From Siphonodentalium dalli (Eukaryota; Mollusca; Scaphopoda; Gadilida; Siphonodentaliidae), in NCBI GenBank assembly GCA_032622095.1, contig CP136067.1, positions 173,448,556 through 173,512,555 of the forward strand: a DNA stretch of 64,000 bases. Direction: 5' to 3'. Shown here piece after piece: positions 1 through 7,403 of the stretch. Position 1 is the stretch's first letter, and the number at the start of each line of letters is the position of its first letter. The notes beneath the pieces are model-generated. The model saw only the letters and a program-made list of their open reading frames with translations. It ran no database searches and was not told the origin of the DNA. Both the position numbers and the translations under genes were made by a program.

Positions 1-263
1 GTGAAACTCTATTTGAGCATGTACTCGCATTGATACATTGTGTCATCTTTTGAAGTTATTATTAAATTTAGGTCATAGGCTGTGCTGCATCTGTTGCTTT
101 GTGCATTGTTGATTCTCAGTCATGTGTGGGCATTCCAATGCTTCCTCATAAATATTTATATGTTAATTGTTATCAACTGGGAACAGTCCCGACGACTTAT
201 TTCCCTTAAAAGGCTCATTTATTGTGTCGTCTTTTATATTTTTCCAATATCATTTTGAACGGC

Positions 264-945
264 CGCATCAGTTCATCAGAGCTGCACCAGTTATATATTG
301 CCAAATAAGTTCCATGTAACTCCAATCAGTGTCGCATCAGTTCATACCAGAGCTGCACCAGTTATATATTGCCAAATAAGTTCCATGTAACTCCAATCAG
401 TGTCGCATCAGCAGCCTTCATAATTGGCTACGGCAATCAGCATTGCCGAAGCAATTTGCTGAAGCAAACTGGGGCACGGCATACTGTTGCCGTAGCGGAT
501 TGCCGAAGCCAAACAATCTGAATTTAGAGGGCTGCATCAGTTCATACCAGAGCAGCATCAGTTATATATTGCCAAATAAGGTCCATGTAACTCCAATCAG
601 TGTCGCATCAGTTCATACCAGAGCAGCACCAGTTATATATTGCCAAATAAGGTCCCTGTAACCCCAATCAGTGTCGCATCGGTTCATCACAGAGCTGCAC
701 CAGTTATATATTGCCAAATAAGGTCCATGTAACTCCAATCAGTGTCGCCTCAGTTTATACCAGAGCAGCACCAGTTTGATATTGCCAAATAAAGTCCCTG
801 TAACTTCAAACAGTGTCGCTGCATCAGTTCATACCTGAGCAGCACCAGTTATATATTGCCAAATGAGGTCCCTGTATGGCCTGTAACTCCAATCAGTGTC
901 GCCTCAGTTTATACCAGAGCAGCACCAGTTATATATTGCCAAAAA
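264..945. repeat. Tandem array of ~72 bp units
   Basis: About eight imperfect copies of a unit containing GCATCAGTTCATACCAGAGC, then CACCAGTTATATATTGCC, then AACTCCAATCAGTGTCGC. Copies begin near 264, 331, 531, 605, 676, 746, 817 and 897. A non-repeat insert with CGGCAATC/GATTGCCG inverted words occupies about 420-530. Bases 1-263 show no gene. Short open frames here are by-products of the repeat. Confidence 0.85.
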
Positions 946-960
946 AAATTAATATCAAAT

Positions 961-1630
961 AACACAATAAATTAAGATAATTGACACACTGCCTACGGGG
1001 AAAATAGCGCTACATGCGGTAGTGATTATTTCTTTTATTGGAGTTACCTAACCTGAAAAATGGGATAACTTTTCTGTACGGGATTCTCCTTATTGCAAAA
1101 CAAATGCTTTTCCAGTAAACTTTGAGCTGGGAATTTCCTGATGTCATACATAATCTAAATATAGGATAACATTTGGCGAGCGACTGATGTCGTTTTTATG
1201 CAAAAAGCCCCGAGTGACCTCCCTTACAATGCCTCGAAAATTGGCAACACAATTAACCACTAAAACGATTAAGTTTAATTGAAAATTTAGCGCATTCTGA
1301 CAGCAATTTTAATCAAAATAACTATCAAAAGAAAGATTCACTTATTTATTCATTAAAATAGATAGTTGAGTACCGGTAGTGTATTTTATGATTTTGTACA
1401 TGTATGTTCGTTTTCTGTAAAAAAAAAAAATTAAAAAAATAGTCGTCTACAGTTTGGGCGTCCAAACCGGTTACCGGTATCAAAAGGTCCCTGGATCCAT
1501 CCCTGGGTGAGAGTGAACACTTCATTCAACATTTTAAGTTCAGAATCACTCATTCAGTCATTGATTCAGAAATCGTCAAATGGGCGGGGTTTTTAATTTT
1601 TTAAAAACTTTTACTAAAAGTTTTAGATAA
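961..1630. other. Non-coding stretch, nothing recognised
   Basis: AT-rich sequence with short A runs (around 1420-1440) and no open frame, RNA gene or repeat that I can identify. Confidence 0.4.
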
Positions 1631-2179
1631 TTAACCTGCATTAATTGTGATGCGTTGATGAGTTCTCAGAACAATCGATGTCCCAACAATAGTAGGAGAT
1701 AGGTGATCGTCAGCTCCGTTGCCATCGTCATCGGACAGCGAAAATATGTTGGAAATTGAATATTTCGATGGAGTCAGTGTCACTGTCAAATTGGATGGGA
1801 AAACCGAGCAAACTATGAACATGAGGATTAAACCGGCGGCAAATATCAACAGAGCAGAAACCCCCGTCATCGTTGTCCAGTGTGAACATTCTGATTGGTC
1901 TGACTTTTTTGTATAAATCTTCAAATAATCGCTAAATTTTCGGAAAGAACATGATGACATCGCAAACGACCTGTCATAACACCGGAAGTCAGGCAGTATA
2001 GATTTGTCGTTCACTGATTGGTTTAACACATATATGACGTCGTGTGAAGGGGATTTCCCTAGGTGCGTTCGTTGTGCCAATTTATGAGGCGGAGTAACTC
2101 TTCTTATTTGTTTAGGATTCGATGGAAGAAGAATAACTCTATATGTCCTATTCGATCGACCAACAGTGACTGTCGTCAA
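1631..2179 (-). CDS. Possible exon of a membrane-anchored protein
   Basis: A 182-codon open frame on the minus strand; an internal ATG at 1960 gives a more natural start (MSSCSFRKFSDYLK). From that start, a basic N-terminal part is followed by one hydrophobic segment (GVSALLIFAAGLILMFIVC), then NLTV (an N-glycosylation sequon) and an acidic stretch SDDDGNGADD. That is the topology of a type II membrane protein or the first exon of one. I recognise no family and no clear splice donor. The hairpin element at 2266-2445 lies just upstream of its 5' end. It could also be a chance frame: no homologue is recognised and the downstream exons are not visible. Confidence 0.3.
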   Translation of the reverse strand: MTTVTVGRSNRTYRVILLPSNPKQIRRVTPPHKLAQRTHLGKSPSHDVIYVLNQSVNDKSILPDFRCYDRSFAMSSCSFRKFSDYLKIYTKKSDQSECSHWTTMTGVSALLIFAAGLILMFIVCSVFPSNLTVTLTPSKYSISNIFSLSDDDGNGADDHLSPTIVGTSIVLRTHQRITINAG

Positions 2180-2265
2180 ACCACAACGCAGAGATCACTG
2201 CAGAGTTGCAGTTTGAACAGTCGACAAAACTGTTTGTTTTAAATTGTTCACGAAACATCAAACTG

Positions 2266-2445
2266 ATCCTACTGATAACACGGTTACTGGACACAAATAA
2301 AGTCCCAAAAATAAGATTTTAATCGAATTTATAAATAGGTATAACTAATATAAATGCTTCGCTCTTTGTGATACTATTTAGAAATTCGATTAAAACCTTA
2401 TTTTTGGGACTTTATGTCTAGTAACTGTGCTGACAGTAACCCTGA
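2266..2445. mobile_element. Hairpin/MITE-like inverted repeat
   Basis: The left arm 2297-2337 (ATAAAGTCCCAAAAATAAG...) is almost the exact reverse complement of 2375-2415, with a spacer of about 37 bp. Weaker pairing (GGTTACTGG / CTAGTAACTG) extends the arms outward to about 2266 and 2445. It has no coding capacity and resembles a foldback MITE. Confidence 0.7.
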
Positions 2446-2479
2446 CAGTAAGCTGATCGCACCGGGCCGTCCGGCAATG

Positions 2480-2650
2480 TAACAACAAGAAAACCATAGC
2501 CAGAAATGGTAACGCCATCAAGGCCATATTATTAGGCATATATGAAATATAAAATATATTGATTTCATCATCAATTTTCATGAATGCACCACCTCAGAAT
2601 TCCGTTAAAATAACTGTACCTTCAAATTATTACAACAACTTACCACTGAA
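2480..2650. repeat. Dispersed repeat, copy 1
   Basis: Shares AACAAGAAAACCATAG, ATATAAAATATATTG and CTCAGAATTCCGTTAA in the same order with 16160-16320 and, partly, with 17495-17560. A signal-peptide-like minus-strand frame inside it (MALMALPFLAMVFLLLHC) is therefore repeat sequence and is not called as a gene. Confidence 0.65.
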
Positions 2651-2982
2651 GGTTTCTCATTCACCACGCCAGAACGCCTCTAAATACGGACCAAAAATCT
2701 ACTAATCGGATTAAATACACCCCCTATACTTCGCAATCCGACATTATTATTCTATAATAATTGGTACAAAGGGAACGGCTTTTAAAAGTTTTTTATTTAG
2801 GTTTTAAGTCTGAGTCGGTGAGCTCGTAGTCTGCATTGTGAATCTCTGATTTCTCACATGCCTTGATGTATGATATGATTGACCTAATTTATACACGAAA
2901 TTGCTATAGGACCCAGATTTCTGTAGACCTGTGGTTACTCCTATGTGTCACTTCAGATTTTACACATTCAGGTAGGTCGTAC

Positions 2983-3230
2983 TGTAAGACGTTAATGACG
3001 CTGGGAGAGCTGTGTAAGCGTTGTGGACGAGTCGGGGATTGGGCGAAGTGGGAGGCCGTTGGTGACGCGGGGAGAGCGGATAACGGAAGCGAGCACGGGA
3101 GGCAACTCGAGAAGGCTAGAAAGAAAGAAGCGAGGGAAAAGGAGAGATTCAAAGTGAGAAGAAGATAGCTAGAGGTGTTTGGAGAGACAAGGCAAATCGG
3201 GTGAGTTACTAAAAGATAATGAACGTTACA
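2983..3230 (+). repeat. 5' LTR of the Gypsy element
   Basis: A 248 bp repeat starting TGTAAGACGTTAATGA and ending TAATGAACGTTACA, with TG...CA ends and short terminal inverted repeats. It differs from the 3' LTR only at about 3150 (G/T) and 3161 (G/A). It is preceded by the target duplication GTAC. Confidence 0.97.
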
Positions 3231-3231
3231 T

Positions 3232-3249
3232 TGGTGGCAGCGGTGGGAT
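3232..3249 (+). promoter_or_regulatory. Primer-binding site, tRNA-Leu
   Basis: TGGTGGCAGCGGTGGGAT lies one base after the 5' LTR. Its complement ATCCCACCGCTGCCACCA matches the 3' end of animal tRNA-Leu (acceptor plus CCA, running into the T arm), 18 of 18 as I recall that tRNA. It would prime minus-strand DNA synthesis. Confidence 0.85.
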
Positions 3250-3623
3250 CTGTCCATGCAAAATGATCTTCCATGGACAGAATGAACACAGAATTGATAT
3301 TATTTTGTTGACATAATTTTGGGAATCACTGAATGGCAAGTTTGGTGGGCAGTATTATCCAGTATATGACCGCTCATGATAACTTCAATATATAGTGATT
3401 AAAATTGGTAACGTCTGTCTTTATCTTATGTAGTTGGTGATAATTTGGTTCAAGTAGAATTATTTGGCAAAATAGTGAAAATTGTGAAGGCAATTTTTAG
3501 TATAAGTAAAATTTTGGGGCAGTATATAACCGCTCCAATCTTGCAGTTAATGCAGATACGTCCATTAAACTTTTTGTGCCTAATTAAAAATCATGGAATT
3601 CCAGGTTCCAATTATTCTTGGCA

Positions 3624-4448
3624 ATGTCGAAACATGGAATGTGTCTATTGGCAGCAGATTCTCGGGCCAATAATTTTGACCGATATCAACAACCAAAGGA
3701 TCTCCATATAGAATATGACATTCAGCGAGGTGCTAAGGTGGATGATCTGACTGAAAAAGTTTGTAAGAGGATCGAAAACTGGGACATTAAAGCTGATACC
3801 CCTGTGACTATAAAAATTTGTGCAGGCATTAATGATCTGCTGGACCGAGAGTTCTTAAAACCAAATCAGGTTACAGCTAATGAAGTTTTTGAGAAGCTGC
3901 AACATTTTGAATCGCAAATTAAGTCACATATTCCATCTGCTTTGGTAGGATTTATATCAATACCAACTTGTTTCTTTGGTGACTATTACATTAACAATGG
4001 TATCAAAATATCTGAACATGGATACACTGAGAATGATTTGAGACAGTGGCAAACAGGAATTAACAATACAGTTGCTGAGTTAAATCGACTCATCAAATTT
4101 CATAACTGTACCCGACAAGCGGTTTCTGGTTGTTGGTCTCTTTCGTGGGATCAGTTTGCGGTCAAAGATATTAAGAAAAGCCATAAACGTCCTTCAAAGC
4201 GATATTTGCACAAGAATTTTTATGATGGTTTACATGCCATCAGTGATATAAAACGCCTGTGGTTTGAACTTCTTGTTAGGGCATTTCGAGCAGAGATTCA
4301 GTATCTTTCTGGTTTTACAGTAGGACAATCTGTGATAGATTTGTTGAGACCAAATATAGAAGATATCTCATCAGCATCAGATTTGTTTAGTGACACTAGT
4401 GATACCAGCATTGAATACGTCTGTTTCAAGCGAAATAAGACACAATAA
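3624..4448 (+). CDS. SGNH/GDSL-esterase-like ORF upstream of gag
   Basis: An intact 274-codon frame from the ATG at 3624, placed between the leader and gag. It carries the SGNH hydrolase signatures in order and at normal spacing. The block I serine is in LLAADSRANNF (Ser13). The block III Asn is in CAGINDLLD (Asn70). Block V DGLH supplies Asp201 and His204. The usual G of GDS is A here. The fold suggests ester or acyl hydrolysis, but the substrate is unknown. Related esterase domains are known in ORF1 of CR1/L2-type LINEs, where they are linked to nucleic-acid or membrane handling. An extra ORF 5' of gag is unusual for Gypsy. Its stop lies 7 nt before the gag ATG, which would suit reinitiation. 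Assignment rests on motifs only. Confidence 0.75.
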   Translation: MSKHGMCLLAADSRANNFDRYQQPKDLHIEYDIQRGAKVDDLTEKVCKRIENWDIKADTPVTIKICAGINDLLDREFLKPNQVTANEVFEKLQHFESQIKSHIPSALVGFISIPTCFFGDYYINNGIKISEHGYTENDLRQWQTGINNTVAELNRLIKFHNCTRQAVSGCWSLSWDQFAVKDIKKSHKRPSKRYLHKNFYDGLHAISDIKRLWFELLVRAFRAEIQYLSGFTVGQSVIDLLRPNIEDISSASDLFSDTSDTSIEYVCFKRNKTQ

Positions 4449-4455
4449 GGTAACT

Positions 4456-5328
4456 ATGGCTAGTTATTTGGCAACGCCCCCTGAAAGGTTTCAAGGGAAA
4501 CAAGGTGACAACTTTGACGCATGGTTAGAGAGATACGAGTTATGGGCTGAGGTGTATGCATCAGATGCAAAGGTCAAAATATTTCCCACTCTATTGGGCG
4601 ATGATGCATTTGCTGTATACAGGGGGATTACCCCCAAAGCAAAACAGATTTGGAATGAGATTGTGAAAGTTTTCAAAGAGGCATATTCATCTGATGACTT
4701 GGTGGATGTTTTCCGAGCAGAACTTGCAAGAAGAGACCGGAAACCTGATGAAAATCTTGCAGTTTATGTAGGGGAGCTTAGGTGTCTGGCCGATAAATCC
4801 TACCCCAAATACAACAATGAGGCCATTGAAGATGTGATATTGACTAAATTTCTCGGGGGGACAGGTGAACTTGGTAGGAAATTAAGGAAGCAATACCCTA
4901 AAACTGTTAAAGAGGCTATGGACAAAGCTGCGAAACTAGAAATTCGTTTAGCCACAGAGAGAGAAAGTAGGGAACGAACTGTCAATATGGTGGAAGCTCG
5001 AGCAGGCCCCACAGATAACATGTTTGAATCTTTTCAAACACAATTGACACAAATGCAAGAACAAATCGCAGCAATTAGTGTGTCTAATGGAGCGAGAGGC
5101 CAACCAAACCCGGGGAGGTCTGGTGCACCTGACAAGCTGGTTTGTTATGGATGCAATGGTACTGGCCATTTTTATAGAGAGTGTCCAACTGTTTCTAGGC
5201 AGAGAGGTCGTCAACATTACAGGGCTCCATTTCAGGGTACTGGTCCAAGAGGTCGTGGTCGGAGTCAGTCTTTCCAAACTAATCGTGGTTCTGGATCATG
5301 GACATCAAGTCATGATTTAAACGGGTAG
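4456..5328 (+). CDS. gag: Gag polyprotein (capsid-nucleocapsid)
   Basis: A 290-codon frame from the ATG at 4456. The N-terminal part (PPERFQGKQGDNFDAWLERY ... LADKSYPKY) resembles the retrotransposon Gag capsid region. A predicted coiled segment and an RNA-binding tail follow. The tail has a CX2CX4HX4C zinc knuckle (CYGCNGTGHFYREC) and is rich in RG/GR dipeptides (RGRQHYR, GPRGRGR). Gag forms the particle and packages element RNA in the cytoplasm. The stop TAG at 5326-5328 lies just after a -1 slippery site, so most ribosomes would make Gag alone and a minority Gag-Pol. Confidence 0.95.
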   Translation: MASYLATPPERFQGKQGDNFDAWLERYELWAEVYASDAKVKIFPTLLGDDAFAVYRGITPKAKQIWNEIVKVFKEAYSSDDLVDVFRAELARRDRKPDENLAVYVGELRCLADKSYPKYNNEAIEDVILTKFLGGTGELGRKLRKQYPKTVKEAMDKAAKLEIRLATERESRERTVNMVEARAGPTDNMFESFQTQLTQMQEQIAAISVSNGARGQPNPGRSGAPDKLVCYGCNGTGHFYRECPTVSRQRGRQHYRAPFQGTGPRGRGRSQSFQTNRGSGSWTSSHDLNG

Positions 5329-5375
5329 CGACTGATGTTGAGCCCAAAACATTAGTCCCGGAGAGTAGGTTGGGC
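5316..5375 (+). promoter_or_regulatory. -1 ribosomal frameshift signal: TTTAAAC plus predicted pseudoknot
   Basis: T TTA AAC (5316-5322) sits in the gag frame as X XXY YYZ. The pol frame opens exactly at 5316, with an in-frame TGA just before it, and gag stops at 5326-5328. After a 7 nt spacer, 5330-5339 can pair with 5348-5357 (10 bp, one G-U). The hairpin loop bases 5342-5347 (GCCCAA) can pair with 5370-5375 (TTGGGC). This is a classic H-type pseudoknot with no gap between the stems and a 12 nt loop (5358-5369). It would set the Gag to Gag-Pol ratio. Confidence 0.88.
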
Positions 5376-7403
5376 AATGTGTCAGACATCACAGGGTTGT
5401 CATCCCTGGTGTATGCCAGTGTTGAAGGGGTTGAAACTAAGGTTTTGGTCGACACTGGTGCTGGAATTTGTATAATAAGTGATCGGTTCCGAAAGAATCA
5501 CAAACTGTTGTGTTCCAAACAGTTGACTCCTATCAACATATCAGCAACATCAGTAAGTAATCAGCCTGTAGTGTTGTTAGGGGAACTTCAAGTTTCTCTT
5601 ATTATTGGGTCAAAGGAAATTAAGTTCCCTTTTCTTGTCGCTAAGAATGTCTCTTTTCATGTACATATTGGATGGAATTTGATTGAGAAATTTGGCATAT
5701 CAATAGATGCAAATGATGGTGTTCTCAAAATAGTGGATGTGACAGTTCCTTTCATTCCAAAATGGAGAGCATTTCCAAGTGTGTGTGCTGTCTCTGTGGC
5801 ATCCGATGTATGGATTCCTGCCAGGAAAGAGAAATTTTTACAAGTACACTTAGACACGGCCCAACTGTATGACACAGTTTGTGATGATATGACTGGTGTG
5901 CTTGAACCCGATGGGGTATTTCAGAATGAATATGGATTGATGATTGCCAGGTCTGTTAGTACCGTGAAACATTCAACAACTTTAGCACAAGTTATGAATG
6001 TAAGCAATGCACCCATATTATTAAACAAGGAAACTCCTATTGGAAGTTTCGACCTTGCTGTAGAAGAAGGCACCAAGATAGCACGTGTTGGGGTTTACCA
6101 AATTTTGAACACTTGTAATAGTGACCCAGGTAATAGTGTTAATTCTGTCTCTGTTCAAACAGACCGGGACCAAAAGGTTCCTGTTGTTGATATAAATGGG
6201 AAAGGTCTCAGTAGTTCACAATCAAGTCGACTTCAGAGACTTCTTATGGATTTCAATTATGTTTTCAGTGATGGGCCACATGACATCGGGAAGGTTAACA
6301 TTATGAAACATACTATCGATACAGGTAATGAGAGACCGATTAAACAGCCCCCTCGTCGCATACCATATGGTTTAAGAAAGATAGTGGATGAGAAAGTGTC
6401 TGAAATGTTAGATAATGGTGTCATTGAACCAAGCCAAAGCCCCTGGTGTTCTCCCATTGTTCTTGTTAAGAAAAAAGATGGCTCCATAAGGTTTTGTATA
6501 GACTATCGAAGGCTCAATAATATAACACAGAAAGATGCACATCCATTACCTCGGATAGAACAGTGCATCGATGCTCTTACAGGTGCGAAGTATTTCAGTA
6601 CTATTGACATGGCGTCTTGTTATTGGCAAATTCCTAAGGATGAAAATGACAAGCTTAAAACTTCATTTTCAACTGGAACAGGTTTATATCAGTTCAATGT
6701 TGTCCCATTTGGTTTGACCAATGCTCCAGCTACCTGCCAAAGGCTCATGGAACTGGCTCTTTCGGGAATGAACTGGAATAATTGTTTGGTTTACATTGAT
6801 GACGTAATCTTGTTTACTCCCAGTTTCGACTCTCATTTGGAGGCCCTGACTCAAGTTTTCAGTCGACTGAGACAGGTGGGTTTGAAGGCCAAACCAGAAA
6901 AATGTCATTTGTGCCAGGAAAAGGTTGTTTTTTTGGGTCACCAAGTATCAGCCGCTGGGGTTGAACCAGACAAAATTAATATTGATAAGGTTCTGAAATT
7001 TCCTACTCCTAACACAGTTAGTCAAATAAAAAGTTTTTTGGGCTTGGCATCATACTATAGGCGATTCATAATGAATTTTTCTCAGATAGCTGCTCCACTA
7101 AATCAATTGTTGAATAAAGATGTGGATTTTAAGTGGACCCCAGAGTGTGATGATGCATTTGATGTGTTAAAATATAAATTGACATCCCAGCCAATCCTTG
7201 CCTATCCAGACTTCACAAAACCTTTTATTATTCAAACTGACGCTTCTAACCGAGCAGTTGGGGCCGTTCTGTCACAAGTGGTAGAGGGGAGAGAGTCTGT
7301 TATTTCTTATGCTAGTGCTGCATTGTCAAAAACAGCACAGAGATGGACGACAAAGAGTTTTGGGGTATTGTATGGGCTATACGCCACTTTAGACCATATT
7401 TAG
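5316..7403 (+). CDS. pol: Pol part 1: protease, reverse transcriptase, start of RNase H
   Basis: Entered by -1 frameshift from gag; no ATG is needed. The aspartic protease has VLVDTGAGICIIS with the active-site Asp at 5451. The reverse transcriptase has FCIDYRRLN, the FSTIDMASCYWQI block, VPFGLTNAP and the catalytic YIDD at 6792-6803. The thumb/connection (FLGHQVSAAGV, KSFLGLASYYRRF) follows, then the RNase H start FIIQTDASNRAVGAVLSQ. All catalytic motifs look intact. The frame ends early at 7403 because of a one-base break near 7351-7354; the rest of RNase H continues in another frame from about 7343. Confidence 0.95.
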   Translation, partial: FKRVATDVEPKTLVPESRLGNVSDITGLSSLVYASVEGVETKVLVDTGAGICIISDRFRKNHKLLCSKQLTPINISATSVSNQPVVLLGELQVSLIIGSKEIKFPFLVAKNVSFHVHIGWNLIEKFGISIDANDGVLKIVDVTVPFIPKWRAFPSVCAVSVASDVWIPARKEKFLQVHLDTAQLYDTVCDDMTGVLEPDGVFQNEYGLMIARSVSTVKHSTTLAQVMNVSNAPILLNKETPIGSFDLAVEEGTKIARVGVYQILNTCNSDPGNSVNSVSVQTDRDQKVPVVDINGKGLSSSQSSRLQRLLMDFNYVFSDGPHDIGKVNIMKHTIDTGNERPIKQPPRRIPYGLRKIVDEKVSEMLDNGVIEPSQSPWCSPIVLVKKKDGSIRFCIDYRRLNNITQKDAHPLPRIEQCIDALTGAKYFSTIDMASCYWQIPKDENDKLKTSFSTGTGLYQFNVVPFGLTNAPATCQRLMELALSGMNWNNCLVYIDDVILFTPSFDSHLEALTQVFSRLRQVGLKAKPEKCHLCQEKVVFLGHQVSAAGVEPDKINIDKVLKFPTPNTVSQIKSFLGLASYYRRFIMNFSQIAAPLNQLLNKDVDFKWTPECDDAFDVLKYKLTSQPILAYPDFTKPFIIQTDASNRAVGAVLSQVVEGRESVISYASAALSKTAQRWTTKSFGVLYGLYATLDHI

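Noticed and set aside
2390-2581. Small secreted protein (signal-like MALMALPFLAMVFLLLHC)
   Set aside because: The sequence is a dispersed repeat with other copies at 16160, and those copies do not keep the frame.
3445-3711. 88-codon frame in the Gypsy leader as a separate gene
   Set aside because: It overlaps the SGNH ORF in another frame and shows no domain; it is probably leader sequence.
7343-7403. Programmed second frameshift within pol
   Set aside because: No slippery heptamer is present and the shift falls inside a conserved RNase H motif, so a mutation or sequencing error is more likely.
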